Shown here: positions 11,909 through 24,319 of the stretch, in pieces
Layout of the letters: each line of letters begins with the position of its first letter
Position numbering within the stretch: the stretch's first letter is position 1
Assembly: GCA_015680905.1 (NCBI GenBank)
Contig: CM027377.1
Coordinates: 38,154,501 to 38,218,500, forward strand
DNA from: Coptis chinensis
Lineage: Eukaryota; Streptophyta; Magnoliopsida; Ranunculales; Ranunculaceae
DNA length: 64,000 nt
Direction: 5' to 3'
Program-made: the position numbers and the translations under genes
The notes under the pieces: model-generated
Database searches by the model: none
Seen by the model: the letters and a program-made list of their open reading frames with translations, nothing else
Told to the model about the DNA's origin: nothing

Positions 11909-13649
11909 CCCAAACAATATTTTGTTTGTCCTCAAGCAAATATGAGAAACTAAAACAGAAAAAGTCAAATATGTGATTATTATATATACTAATCTCGTTT
12001 CGCGGAGTGCGATTGCATTGACCATATGCAACAAGGTCTTAAACTACTAGAAATTTCGTAGTGGACGAGCTTAAGCCTCATGAGAGTTTTCCAGAGAAGA
12101 TACTCGCAAACTTCCTTTATCTAATACAACAGGTCTTGTCTCCTTATTTATTATCAGAAGTATATACATCTTATTAGCGGGAAATTATGACAAGTTCCTT
12201 TGAACGCATGATAACATATGTAAAGTAATTTAATCATGTAAAGATAAATGCGCAAACATGAGCGATTAAATACAAAAGTAGAGTTGTTTTCAAAACTTTT
12301 GGAGAGCGTCCTTAAGTTGGGTTCTCATAGGGATGTGTTGAAACACAAACTCTCTGATAGATTTACTCAAGTTTCTCAAGTGAAGCGAGCACTTATATTC
12401 CTCACATACACAAATGATACGATGTCCAAAGAAACCGGGGTCGATTGATTACAATTGCCACTTACTATCACACTATCATATTTCTAATCGAGCTAGAGAT
12501 CTTTTATTAGGAGTTATGGGGCTAAGGTGGTGGTTTAGAAAGAAATATTGAACGAAAAAACAAAATATGATAAGTTGAGAAATAAGGTCTTCAAGATATT
12601 TGTAACTAGAGAAGAACCTCGTTTTGTCATTTGTTTCCGAATTGTGTTTCATTTTTTAGCCCTGTGGCTTTGTGACTCCATATGTTTTTGATTTTTGGGA
12701 GTTATAACTTTGCTTTTATTTCTTTTGATATCGACTCCTTTTGATTTTTGATGGATCTTTCTTTTCTTTTCTTTTTGAAGCAACCGATTGTTCTATTTTT
12801 GTACAATGTCTTATCTTCTTTTTTTGTTGTTCATCCTATTATTAACTTGTCAGCTGGGTAAGCCCTTTAATTTATTGTGTGTAACAACAGGTAAAGGATT
12901 GATGGCGAAAAATAAAAAGGCTAATATGAAATTGAAGGCTAAAAAAGGGAAACTAGAGGAAAAATAATTTTTTGGGTTTTTAACGTGTATTTGGCTATAT
13001 CGATCCAAAATGGCCTAAATTCTCTCCTAGGATATGGTGTGGTGATCAAGCAAGTGTATGTGTGGTCTTTCCATCCAGACATATTTTGTGTCATCACTCA
13101 ATAATCATTCAGATGAGGTTTTTGGCTAGATTCTTATAGGATATAGAACTTAAATGTTCAAACCTTGGTCTCGAAAACTTACTACTTTATACAATCAATG
13201 ATATTTATGCATGTCATTCATGAAAAGATGCAAAAACTATTGTATGTATATTAGTCTAAGTTCGAAAAATGAATATTTACTCTATTGCTATAATGAGACT
13301 TTTAGATTATTTATTCATGCATAACAAAAAGGAAACAAGACTTTTCAGTACTAAACATAAAAGATTTTTGGTCTTTTCGAAGAAATTTTTAAAAAGAAAT
13401 AAATATATTTAATATACCTAATATAAGAAATGCCTAGTTTTTACAAAATATTATTATACCACCCCCAAACAGAAATATGTTTTGTCTTCAAAGTATGAAG
13501 AGATAAGGAAAGAGATTACCATAGAAACATGAGCAAAACTGGCAGTACCACTTGTACGTTGTTCTTTGTTGAAAATTTACCACCCCAAAACAAGTTAGGA
13601 GCGTGGGTTGCTTGAAATAGAACAAGATATACCTGGTTTATATGAATAG

Positions 13650-14000
13650 TAAGTTACGTAATTATTCTACTATGAAAATTTTGGGTTTTTGGATTTATTT
13701 TTGAAATCATGTATAATGTAGAAAATTTGAAGCTGAGTAATACGTCCAAGCTGTTGGCATCTAATGCACGCTTTGCAATGCTCGTGTGCATCTTGAAAGA
13801 AGGTGGGCTAGTAAAGACCACATTGTAGAACTTTGTCAACTATTTTCTTGCCACTGAAATGGCCATCACAAGATTGTTCATGGCAGAAGGATAACACTTC
13901 GTTGTGTTCCCAATTGAGAATGCATCAATGAATGAGTTGGTCAGAACAATACTTGAAAAGGTATGTAGGGCGAGCTCATCCCAGAAATAATATTTCATTC
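13650..14000 (-). pseudogene. Athila integrase zinc-finger region, fossil
   Basis: The minus strand carries the HHCC-type N-terminal integrase zone of Athila elements: a YYFWDE start, LSFCHEQSC and GHFSGKK, then KVLQCG. It is a short, broken remnant and marks the truncated 5' end of this minus-strand copy, abutting LINE sequence at about 14000. Confidence 0.65.
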
Positions 14001-15492
14001 ACATTGGAGAAGAAGCTCTTATGCTTGAAAAGTTCATGATGAAAAATTATGGTGGGTGCAGAGAACCAATACCAATTGGCTTAAGTTTGGAAAATGTTGC
14101 ACTAAATTTTATTTCACACATGTTAATGCTAAAAAGTGCAACAATGAGATTTCATATCTCAATCTTCTAGGTGGAGGCTCTACCACAGATAGGGATACCA
14201 TACAGGATTTGATCTTCAATCACTTTAAAGAAATCTATACTCGCCAAGACTGTAATGGCTCAGGCATTGATCTCATTCCCATAACGCCTCTAGTTACTGA
14301 TAGTGACCTTGTCATCTTAAATAAATATGTCAGTTTTAGAGAAACTCGGAATGCTTTTTGGAAAATGGATCCCAATAAATCTCTCGGACCGGATGGCCTC
14401 AATGGATTGTTTTATTGTAAGTGTTAGCACATTATTGGCCCACAGATCCATGCAATTTTTAACCATTTTTTTTCCAAATTGGTTACCTGCATCCTCTTTT
14501 GAATCAAACAAACATTGTCCTGATTCCTAAGATTAAACACCCGATTGCGGGTACTCAATTTCGACCTATTGGTCTTTGCAACGTAGTTATTCGAGTTAAT
14601 CGAGTCAAGCCCATTCTCAAAAAGATTATTAGGCCTTTTCAGAGAGCATTTATTCAAGGGAAACATATCACTGATCAAGTCCTTGTTGCTCACGAGATCA
14701 TACACACTATCCGATCTACCAAATGCAAACATGGCCTGATAGGTGTTAAGTTTGATTTAGAAAAGGCTTATGACCATCCTGACTGGGATTTCCTTACTCT
14801 TTGCCTAAGAGAATTAAGATTCAAAGGAAAATGGGTTGAACTTATGACAAAGTTTTTTACTTCACATAATCTCTCCATTTTGATCAATGGTAAACCAAGT
14901 GCTTATTTTAAACCCACTCGTGGTCTTCAACAAGGGGACCCATTGTCCCCATATTTGTTTATCATCGCTATGGAATATCTCTCTAGCCTCTTTACATCTT
15001 GGATCTTCCCTACCAATGAACTGGGTATCAAAATTGCCCGAGATACACCTCTAGTTAGTCACATATTGTTTGCGGATGATTCCCTTTTGTTTGGTACAGC
15101 TACACTAGTACTTGAAGAAATTTACCAAATGCATGTTATTATTGACCACTTCAGTCTAGCTTTGGGACTTCATATAAACATCAATAAATCTAGTATGATC
15201 ATAAGCCCCCATGTCAATGTAGCAACCTAACATGCCTTAGGGAAACAAAAGTAATGAACATTGCCAAGTTTAATAAAAAATGATAAATACCTAGGCATCC
15301 CTCTCTTCTCAGGAAGACCTCTCAAGAGTGAATTCGACTATATCCTTACCAATATGAAGATAAATTAAATGGATGGCAATGCAAACTTTTATCTAGCTAA
15401 ACCAGGTCGGGTAACCCTCTTGAAACATGTTCTTAACTCTATTGCCATGTACCATATGCATTGTTTTATTATTCCTAGGAGCATCACTAAAC
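14000..15492 (+). mobile_element. second LINE, reverse transcriptase part
   Basis: This is ORF2 of a plant L1-like LINE. An upstream linker (LWWVQRTNTNWLKFG, 14050-14427) ends in DPNKSLGPDGLN. The RT core at 14499-15230 has the motifs FRPIGLCN, FIQGKHITDQ, GVKFDLEKAYD (first catalytic Asp), LQQGDPLSPYLF and HILFADDSLLF (catalytic DD). Short breaks at about 14427-14499 and after 15230 make it inactive. YLGIPLFSGR follows at about 15290. The 5' end is missing where it meets the minus-strand Athila fragment. Confidence 0.88.
14499..15230 (+). pseudogene. LINE reverse transcriptase core
   Basis: 243 codons of open frame covering most of the RT palm and fingers. The catalytic aspartates are in FDLEKAYD and FADDS. 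It would copy LINE RNA at a nicked chromosomal target. The intact motifs contrast with stops on both sides. The start at 14499 is only the first in-frame Met after a break, not a true start codon. Confidence 0.88.
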
Positions 15493-16563
15493 TGATAAAG
15501 TGTTTAAAAAGTGTATTTTAACCTTTAATTACATCCCTTGTTAGTCCCACTTAGTGAACTAATTATGCTTGTAAGTTAGATTTTGTTACTTTACATGTGA
15601 AAACGAGATAATTGCAAAATATTGTAGTTAAAGGGGTAAAAGAGAGCAATTTGGAGAATTAAAGATGACATGGAGCTCATGGACTATTATGGAAAAGGCC
15701 AAGGTTTACAAACTTATGAAAAGAATGGACTTGGACATGTTTTAAAGCTTATTTGGTAGCCCAATGTATTGGACTTATTGATTGGAACAAAACCCACAAA
15801 ACTAGATCTTTTTAAAAGCCTTGTTGGATGCCAAAGACATTGATGAGAAATTTGTCCAAATGTTCTCCATAAAACATTGTAATGTCATATACTGTAGTGT
15901 AGAGCTCGTCGCGGAGATTCTTTTGATAGGTCACATGTCTCAAATGGACTTACGGTTCAAAAGATACGCTAGCTTTACAGATTTGCATCTAGTTTGAAAA
16001 AGTCAATGTGTCCAAACGCCTGAACCACACTATAACTACACCTCTTCATTGCTTTTGGAAACATAAGTTGGAATCTGACGAAGGTCAATATGTAATAGGA
16101 AATTGGACCTAAAAGCCTATGTTTTACATGCTTCTAGAGCTTATTGTAACCCCTATATAAAGAGCACCTTAGTGCCAAACGTAACTTGCCAATTCACATT
16201 ATTCTTGTCTCTAGAACTTGAGGCAAATAGAGGTTAATAATATAATATTTAGTTTTCACTAGCCAAGTCTTAATAAAATAATCTCTCTAGTCTTATGTTA
16301 TTCTTTTATTCTTATTCTTGTTCGTCCTCTTCTATGGAAGACTAATTTTCTCCTTCAAGAGAGGAGATGAAGCGAGTGCTTAGGGTTTGGTGATTCTTTT
16401 GGTTCATGGTGTTCTCCAATCAGGTTAGTTCTTTATCTTTGTTTAGTTATTAGTTCCATTACCCAAACCAGGGAATGAGAGTATAGATTAGGGTTTTATT
16501 TATTGCAATTGAATATAATGCTAGAATAGAGTTTTATTTATTGTAATTAAATATTATGCTACT

Positions 16564-16569
<6 letters not shown>

Positions 16570-16598
<29 letters not shown>
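16570..16598. repeat. (TA)n microsatellite
   Basis: An alternating TA run of about 14 units inside the LTR-like insertion, followed by a short ATT-rich tract. Confidence 0.9.
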
Positions 16599-16602
<4 letters not shown>

Positions 16603-16876
16603 ATTATTTTCTAGTTGTGTAATGTTTTAGAGTATGAGAAGTATTCCTTGTATTTACTTTAGATGGTAATTCATTGAATATCTGCCCAAACTCACATAAA
16701 AAGAAAGAAGATATTAATAACACATGCATAGGAATAACAACATCGAAGTAGAAATAATTGTTTAATAATCTTTCACCCAAAAAGACATCAATACTTGCTT
16801 GATAGCCCGATTGTAGTCTACTTGTGAGAACAACATGAAACAAAAGGTTTGTGAATCAAAGGTATTGGTGGATTTG

Positions 16877-16880
<4 letters not shown>

Positions 16881-16911
<31 letters not shown>
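16881..16911. repeat. (CT)n microsatellite
   Basis: About 15 uninterrupted CT units inside the LTR-like insertion. Confidence 0.9.
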
Positions 16912-16913
<2 letters not shown>

Positions 16914-17186
16914 TTTTCAAATTCTTTAGTATTTAGTTTAATTAGTTTAGTTTAGTTAGTAATCTTCAATATCTACAGTATTAGTTTTTAATCCCTCAAA
17001 ACAACCTTTCCACTCTCGTCCTTCATAAGTAATATAAATCAGAATCAGATTGATACCCTACTCATCCTTTACTTTGGATGGATATTAAGTTTTGATCTTG
17101 TATGGTTTTAACCAACGACACCCATCATCATTCATATTCTCTTCCCATCTCCACATCCATAAAACCCACGCTAGTCAGAAGTGATC

Positions 17187-18310
17187 GATAGAATCATAAG
17201 GGATTTTATTTAGGGATCTACTTGGAAGAAAAGACAGCTTTAATTACATGGTTAATTGGGATACAGTCACCCTCCCAAATGATATTGGCGGTCTTGGTGT
17301 CAAATATGCAAAAGTTCTTAATGATGCATGCTTGGCCTTTCTTGCCTAGAGATTTTATAAAATGAAAGATTCCATTTGGGTTTCTATTTTCAAATCAAAG
17401 TACCTGAAAAGAAACAAAAACTTTCTCTCATGTAGAAAAAAAACCCGTCGGGGTCTTGGGCATTGAAAAACGTTCTCCATGGAAAAGATATTTTCACAGG
17501 TAGCTTAAATTGCCACATTGAAAGTGGACTTGACACAAAGTCTTGCACTTCACATGAACACCTCATAAACTTATGCCATGCTACACCCCCAAATGATCTC
17601 ATTAAGAAAGAAGTATGTTTCTTTTATAACCATTAACTTTTACTATGGACTGGAACTCTAATCTTTTAAAACAATTCCTACCACCTAGTATTGTTTATAA
17701 CCTTCGCCACACCATCCTTCTCTCTAATCCGCAAGATATATGGGGAAGACTCCATGGTCTAGTCTTATTCGGATGATGGCAATGTCACAATAAAAACGAT
17801 GTATAAACATCTAGCCAAAAACTTTGATAATGCTGGACCTCTTCACTTACCAAAAATCCCATCTTAACCTAAGAAGGTCAACTTCTTCTTGTGGTTGTGT
17901 TTTAGAAACTCGGTTTCAACCACAGAATTCCTCCATCATCATTCTATCATTTAATCTCATGTCTGTCCCTTTAACTGTAACCAAAGTGAAGACTTAATCC
18001 ATTTGTTTTGGCACTGTACTAATGCCATTGATGTCTGGAACTCTTTTCCCATAGCCCAGCAACCACCACCTCATGAAACTCATGATTTCAACAAGTGGTT
18101 CTTGAGTGAAGAGTATAAATTGCAGAATATAATTACTTGTTGTCACATTTGGAAAAGGTGTAATAAAAGAGTATTTGAGAATACAACCATGCCAACCAAT
18201 ATTGTTTATACTCACATTGTCTCTGACCTCACAATCCTCAAGCTACCATCCAAACTAAATTGTGATGGTGCTAGTAAGGGCTACCTTGGACCCTCGGATT
18301 ATGGAGGCCT
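17187..18310 (+). mobile_element. second LINE, zf-RVT and start of RNase H
   Basis: The LINE resumes after the insertion with DRIIRDFIW and NDIGGLGVKYAK. It reaches the zinc-binding zf-RVT zone at about 17960-18050 (SEDLIHLFWHCTNAIDVW) and then the RNase H opening LNCDGASKGYLGPSDYGGLV at 18255-18310. The Tat element LTR begins exactly inside this RNase H. I did not find the rest of the RNase H or the poly(A) tail on the far side. Several frame changes between 17350 and 18000 show decay. Confidence 0.8.
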
Positions 18311-18894
18311 TGTGAGGGAGTAATATTCACATCTAATGAATATCAAGCACGTGTCCAGCTTAAACAGAACTACCAACCGACCTCAAGTCCTCATCCTCAG
18401 AGCTTACTTCATAGTGACTCGACTCAGGCAAACGATATGTTCAACCAAGTGGATACCAACCGATCTCAAGTGTTCATCTACAAGCTCGCTTCAAAGTGAC
18501 TCGGGTCGGATAGACGACCTCGCCCAGAAGCGACCTCCATAGCCCTCACTCATCCCGTTCCATAACGGCTTGTAACGTATGTCTTTATTGTTGCTTTCAA
18601 GACCGAAGCTTCAGGCACGCACCTCATTGATTCTCCATAACTCGCCATCATGGCTCGCCAATAAGGTGGAGACCTGAACCTAACCTGACGTGGGAGAGCA
18701 GGAGGCGTGGGCATCTTGCCTATATAAAGAGGATAAGGAACTACGTCTGACCTAATTCAAGTTCCCCCCCCCCCAAAGAGAGAGAGCTTGATACGTAGGC
18801 AGTTTGTCCATATGAACTCGGTCATATCCAATTAACAATCCCCTTCTCCCCAAATTGCCGACGTTAATAAGGTTAACAAAATCAAACCTTTATA
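18311..18894 (+). repeat. 5' LTR of the Tat element
   Basis: Begins TGTGAGGGAGTAATAT, matching the LTR start of the element at 56205-61384 (minus strand, TGTGAGGGACTAATAT). It also shares CACGTGTCC and CTACCAACCGAC-like words with it. A TATATAA box lies at 18721-18727, and a run of nine or so C precedes (GA)n at about 18766. Confidence 0.8.
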
Positions 18895-18909
18895 TTGGCG
18901 TAGTCTGTG
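18895..18909 (+). other. primer-binding site of the Tat element
   Basis: TTGGCGTAGTCTGTGG lies at the LTR end, one base off the usual Tat site TTGGCGCCGTCTGTGG that is preserved in the related element at 60838-60854. Confidence 0.75.
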
Positions 18910-18971
18910 GCTCAATTTCTTGAGAAAACCACAACCAATCTTCCAACCAACAAACCTCAAGCCCACGAAAC

Positions 18972-20330
18972 ATGGAAAGCCTCCAAGAATAGGTGAAGAA
19001 TTTGGTAAGCCAGATTGGTACGATAAGCGGCAGCATCTCCCTGCTCCAGCATGAAAATGTTGCACTGAAAAATTAGGTTGCAACTCAGAACCTGAACGGA
19101 ATCACCACTGAGGACGGCATGAACGAGGTGAATCAACATATCAACAACCTCTCCTAGCGGATCGAACAGAGCACTGTGAAGAAGGACGCCAATCAAGTCA
19201 TCTAGAAGATGCATAAGACGTATCGAGCGTCCCCCTTCACAACTGAGGTACTCAATAAACCCCCAGACTTCATTCCGCCAAGGTCTGCAATGTATGACAG
19301 CAGCACATGCCCTGGTCAGCAAATAGCTTGCTACATTCAGAGCCTAGCACTCTACAGTGCACAAGAGTTCGACCACTTGCAATGTCGTTTGTTCCCTGCA
19401 AGCTTGAAGGACGGAGTGTTCGATTGGTTCTACTCCCTGGAGCCGAACTCGATAGATAGCTTTCAGAAGCTAATTGATCAGTTTGCCAGCCAGTACGTCC
19501 ACAATAGACATAAAAAAGTCAACCTTGATTCACTCTTCTAGCTGTCCCAGAAGAGTGATGAGCCAATCCGCTCCTTTTTAGGGCGATTCAAGACAGAGCT
19601 ACTGTCCATGGAGAGCGACCTGAAGGAGTCGTTCGCCACCTTCGCCTTCACCAATGCGATCCGAAAAAACACTAGTCTCTCCCGGTTTCTAATGAAAGAG
19701 CGTCCTGAGACACTAGCCGAGCTGTACGCCCAGGTGGAGAAATATATTAAGCTACAAGAATGCATGGAGCGTGAAGGCCTGAAAGAAGAAGAAGAGGTCG
19801 CCGCGATCTCAGGCGTCGCCCCATCTTCTAAGAAGTGAACCAGGCAGTAGGGTCAAAACCCAACACCAGAACTCATACTAGAAGAGAGTTCGTTGTGCTC
19901 ACCAGATCTCCAAGTTACATACTGGAGAAAATTAAAAAAGCTTCCTATTACCGACCCGAGGTAAAACAGCCAGAGGACACCCCAGGGAAGCTGTATTGCG
20001 TTTTCCATAAAGCAAAGTGTCATGAGACCAACGAGTGCCGAGGGCTAAAGCATTATCTACAAGACCTCGTTGAAGCGGGGCATATCAAACCCTATACTGA
20101 TATTGCTGATGGTGACCTCCGTCATAAGCTGATGGCTCGTAGAGAGCGAAGCCGAACTCCACCTCGCAACAACAACAGAGCTCGCTCTCAGGCTAGAGGT
20201 CGCTCCAGAGAGCGATCCCATCATGAGTGTTGCGAGCACTCCTCTGACAGAGATAACAATAGAACCATCAACATGATCACCCTCCAAGACGATTATGTCA
20301 CGTCCTCTAGGGAGAAAAGGAGATGAGTAG
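18972..20330 (+). pseudogene. Tat gag region, fossil
   Basis: A coiled-coil N-terminus (NNLS, NEVNQHI) is followed by the retrotransposon gag core (KTYRASPFTTEVLNKP, FDHLQCRLFPASLKDGVFDWFYSLEP, MKERPETLAELYAQVEKYI) and a CCHC-like KLYCVFHKAKCHETNECRGLKHYL, then an Arg/Ser-rich tail. Gag proteins assemble the virus-like particle. It is close to the gag of 59715-60767, sharing KYRASPFTT, CRLFPA and MKERPETL. The region is broken. Confidence 0.85.
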
Positions 20331-20344
20331 GCACCCTCCAGGAA

Positions 20345-20830
20345 ATCTACCAGTTCTCCTTGCAAGCGGCCCCCATCCCACGCACAATTGATCGTAGCTC
20401 AGGAGACATAACCTTTATAGAGGCCGACATGAACAAGGTATTCCTACCACACAATGACGCCCTGGTTGTCCACATCAAAATCAGCGACTGGACAGTCAAA
20501 CGCGTCCTGATCGACCCAGGCAGTTCGTGCGACATCTTGTTCTACCAGACTCTCAAGGAGATGAACTTGCCCATCCAATTGCCCCCCTATATGGCTTCAA
20601 CAGATCTCAAGCTGACCCAATTAGAGACATCCTTCTACCTATCTCAGTTGGGCCGCATGAAGACAAAGTCAGCATCAACATGCGCTTCAACGTTCTGGAT
20701 GTCAACTCATCCTACACTGCCATCCTTGGACGACGTTGGATCCACAAAATGCAAGCAGTGCCATCAACACTCCATCAAGTGTTGCACTTCCCTGGCCCCA
20801 GAGGTATGATGGAGCTTCACAGCAACTAGC
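20345..20830 (+). pseudogene. Tat aspartic protease region, fossil
   Basis: Contains ITFIEADMNKVFLPHNDALVV and the active-site phrase VKRVLIDPGSSCDILFY, where DPGSS stands in the place of the usual D-[ST/N]-G-S motif of Tat proteases. The enzyme would mature the polyprotein. The domain is recognisable but not continuous with its neighbours. Confidence 0.75.
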
Positions 20831-21249
20831 TCGATGCTCACAACTGCAATCAGATACTCTCAATCAACAAGCCCACTAGGGCTTCAATCAAAAATAAGGG
20901 AGAGATCGCCAAAGTCAAGATGACAGAGGACTTCATCGCTGAAGTCAAGACCCTACCTAAGGCTCCTCGCACCGACTTGCCAAAGGCTAACACTAGGGAC
21001 TTGGTCAAGGAAGTCGCTTCACAAGCCAAGATCCCAGAGGTCGCCTAACCTCCTCAGGTCAAGGAGGCATCATAAGAGACCACGACCCCAGAGGTCGCTT
21101 AGCCCACTAATATGGCAACTCAGACCGAGCTCAAGGAGAAATTCAACCTAGGAACTGAGGAAGACCCCAAATATGTTTACGTAGGAGCTAATCTTAATCC
21201 TACTCTCAAGGCACAACTTGTAAGCTTTTTATCATTAAATAAAGATTAT

Positions 21250-22020
21250 TTTTGTCATACATCGATGTCCCTGGAATAGATCCTAATATTGCATGTCATA
21301 AATTAAATGTCAACCCAAATGCCAAGCCAGTTCGCCAACGACCCAGGAAACTATCCCATAGATTCCAAAAAGCAATAAATGACAAGATCGACAATCTAAA
21401 AGAAGTTGACTTCATTAGGAAGGTTAAGTACCCCGAGTGGATTGCTAACATTATAGCAGTCCCAAAAAAGAATGGCACTATTCGACTCTATGTTGACTTC
21501 ACCAATATGAATCAAGACACCGGTAAGGATAGTTTCTCCTTACCAAGAATCAACCGACTTGTCGACCAAACCTATGGCCATGAGCTTCTGTCATTTATTG
21601 ACGCCTACAGCGGCTACAACCAAATCTCATTGGAAGAGGAAGACCAAGAGAAAACCTCATTTGTAACAGAACAAGGACTTTATTGCTACAACGTCCTCCC
21701 ATTCGGTCTGAAGAACGCTGGAGCGACCTACCAACGACTCGTCACAGAAATGTTCCAGGACATGTTAGGCAACACCATAGAAGTCTACATAGACGACATG
21801 GTCGTCAAAAGAAAGAAAATAGAAAATCACTTAGATCACCTTGAGCAGGCGTTCTCCATGCTACGCCGAACTCAGATGAAACTAAACCCCGAGAAATGCT
21901 TTTTTGGAGCGTCCTCTGGGAAATTTTTGGGATATCAGGTCTCACAAAGAGGGATCGAAGTTAATCCGGACCATATCCGAACATTCCTAGACATGCCCGA
22001 CCCAAAGACAAAGAAATAGA
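21250..22020 (+). pseudogene. Tat reverse transcriptase region, fossil
   Basis: Clear Ty3/gypsy RT: PGIDPNIACHKLNV, KPVRQRPRK, VKYPEWIANIIAVPKKNG, ELLSFIDAYSGYNQI (first catalytic Asp), LPFGLKNAGATYQR, VYIDDMVV (catalytic DD), and NPEKCFFG with GKFLGYQVSQRGIEVNPD. These phrases are diagnostic of the Tat lineage. Confidence 0.9.
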
Positions 22021-22570
22021 TACATACAATGTCAGGAATGGTGGCAGCTCTAAACCGATTCATATCGAGAGCTTCAAATAAATGCCGACCTTTCTTACAT
22101 ATTCTCAGAAAGGGAGAACAGTTCTCATGGAACAAGCAATGCCACCAAGCGTTCTCCACTCTCAAAGACTACCTGTCAACACCACCCGTCCGTTATGGTG
22201 AAACCAACAGATGGTGAAATAATAGGGCTATACCTAGCCGTATCTGACTTCGCTATCAGTTCGGTCCTCTTCAAAGAGGATAAGGGTGCAAAAAAACCAA
22301 TCTACTTCACAAGCAAAACACTGTTACCAGCTGAGCAAAACTATTCTCACCTCAAAAAAACCATTCTGGCATTACTATACTCAGCAAAAAAGTTCAGACC
22401 CTACTTCCAAGTGCTCACCGAACTCCCACTAAAGAAGTTCCTCCTCAAAGCTAACAAACAACTCGCATGGCAATGTGGGTAGAAGAACTCAGGGAACATC
22501 ACATTGAGTTCATCCCGCGAACTTCTCAGAAAGGCCAGGTCGTTGCCGATTTCCTAGCTGACTTTCCTGT
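22020..22570 (+). pseudogene. Tat ancestral RNase H region, fossil
   Basis: Follows RT directly. Recognisable phrases are KKPIYFTSKTLLPAEQNYSHLKK, LALLYSAKKFRPYF and, further on, EFIPRTSQKGQVVADFLADF, which bridges to the second RNase H. Broken. Confidence 0.75.
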
Positions 22571-22639
22571 TGACGACCTGAACTAGAGCCAAAGATCGAC
22601 GTCCCATCCACTAAACCACAAGACACGTTTGTCTAGTCG

Positions 22640-23090
22640 CTTTTCATGGACAGAGCCAACAATCCACGTGGAAGCAAAATCGGAGTAGTCCTAGTGTCAC
22701 CAGATGGCACTATGGTTGAGAAGTCAGTTTGCATAGATTTTGCGACCTATAACAATGAGGCTGAGTATGAAGCTTTAATCATGGGGATCCAATGACGTTA
22801 CAGCTCGATGTCCAGGAGATCACAGTCTTTAGATACTCACAGCTAGTAGTTCGCTAGATCGCTAAGGAGTACACCACTAATGAAGGTAATCTTTCTAAAT
22901 ACCTTCAAGTTGTGCATAAAATTCTTCCATCATTTAAGAAAGCTACCATACACCATTTCCTACGGGAAGAGAATCGCCATGCTGACAGTTTGGCTTACCT
23001 TGCTACCCCAAATGCTGAACTGCAAGCCCAGGCAATTACTCATCGAAATAATTGACCGACCTGCTTATCAACTGAGCACGTCCTAGAAAT
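22640..23090 (+). pseudogene. second (archaeal-type) RNase H region, fossil
   Basis: After the first RNase H comes a second RNase H-like start, FMDRANNPRGSKIGVVLVSPDG, with NNEAEYEALIMGI, as expected for the extra aRNH domain known in Tat-lineage elements. The downstream part has HRENRHADSLAYLA-like wording. Broken. Confidence 0.65.
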
Positions 23091-23289
23091 CGGTAACTTA
23101 TGCCCACTTTCTGACACCCAGATGAGTCAAACATGGATGCAACCTATCATAGATTATATCCAGCTAGGGAAAACACCAGCATATTGTATCAAGGCCAGAT
23201 AGGTTCAATACCAATCAGGTCGCTACTGCCTTGTAAACAACAAACTTTTCAAAAAGTATGCTAGAGGACCCTATCTGAGATGCATAAGC

Positions 23290-24290
23290 CCAGAACAGGG
23301 TCAGATTATTTTTGCAGAGATCCATGAGGGACAATGTGAATCACGCAGGAGGTCGCTCTTTGGCACACAAAGCGATCTCCCAAGGATACTTCTGGCCAAT
23401 AATGCAGATCGATGCCAAAAAGTATGTACTCAAATGCATAAAGTGCAAAACATTTGGCCACAACATCATCCAGCCAACTCGCAAACTGATCAACATTTTC
23501 ATATGTGGGGAATGGATATCATGGGTCCATTCATCCCACAAAAAAGCACAGGCTTTTGGTTCATACTAGTTGCAACGGATCACTGCACCAAATGGATGGA
23601 AACGATCCTATTGGCTCATGTCAAAGAGTCCAACATTAGGAATTTCATCTGGACCAACATAATCACCTGGTTCGATCTACCCACATGCTGGTCATGGACA
23701 ATGGCTCTCAGTTCAAGGGCAAAATAGTGAAGGAGTTCTTGGCAAAATGGAAGATCGTGCACACGTTCTCCACTCCCAAGTACACCCAAAGCAACGGTCA
23801 AGTAGAAGCAACTAACAAAGCAAATTTGGAGAATTTAAAGAAAAAGATTGAAAGAAACAAAAGCCAATGGCCAATGCAGCTGGAGAACATTCTATGGGCA
23901 TACAAGATAACATCTCGCTCTAGTATAGGCAAGTCACCGTTCTCACTATGCTACGACACAGAGGCTGTCATTCCTTTCGAGCTGACAATTACAAAGACTC
24001 GATCAGAGATCGTTGAATCTGGGCAGAACGAGTCCATTCTCTCTCGCAAAGTTAACCTATTGGAAGAACGTCGTGACCTCACCGCTATTCGAGTGGCAAC
24101 TTACCACTAGACTTTGAGGAAGTCCTCTAACAAACGAGTAAATCCTCGATGTTTCCAACCTAGTGACCTAGTCCTGAAGAAAACCAATAATGAATCAAAG
24201 TTGGCGCCAACATGGGAAGGCCCTTACATAGTGGAGCGAGTCGTTGGCAATGGAGCGTATTGGATCCAAACTCAGGACGGTCAATTAAAG
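23290..24290 (+). pseudogene. Tat integrase region, fossil
   Basis: Contains an HHCC zinc-finger zone (HAGGRSLAHKAISQGYFWP, CIKCKTFGH), the catalytic core (WGMDIMGPFIPQ with Asp, TDHCTKWMET, LVMDNGSQFKG with Asp, SNGQVEATNK with Glu), and a C-terminal zone ending EGPYIVERVVGNGAYWIQT. It would insert the element DNA into the genome. Broken. Confidence 0.85.
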
Positions 24291-24319
24291 TAGACTAGTT
24301 TCGAGTATCTAAAAGATTT

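Larger units (their letters stand above)
10902..14000 (-). mobile_element. truncated Athila element, 3' portion, minus strand
   Basis: On the minus strand this reads from integrase remains (about 14000-13650), through a long non-coding 3' region, to a polypurine tract and an LTR. The block at 11919-12490 is an inverted relative of 6100-6730 in the first element, including the TTTGAGGACAAGC-like phrase, so the two belong to related families. The 5' half, including gag and RT, is absent. The remaining coding part is broken in several places. Confidence 0.7.
15493..17186 (+). mobile_element. solo-LTR-like insertion in the second LINE
   Basis: LINE coding sequence stops at about 15492-15496 and resumes at 17187, so about 1.7 kb is inserted. 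It begins TGATAAAGTG, like the Athila LTRs, has a TATATAA box at 16154-16160 followed by a leader-like stretch, and contains no ORF. These traits suit a solo LTR of a Ty3-type element. I could not fix the target duplication (TGAT is shared at both junctions), so the ends are approximate. Confidence 0.55.
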
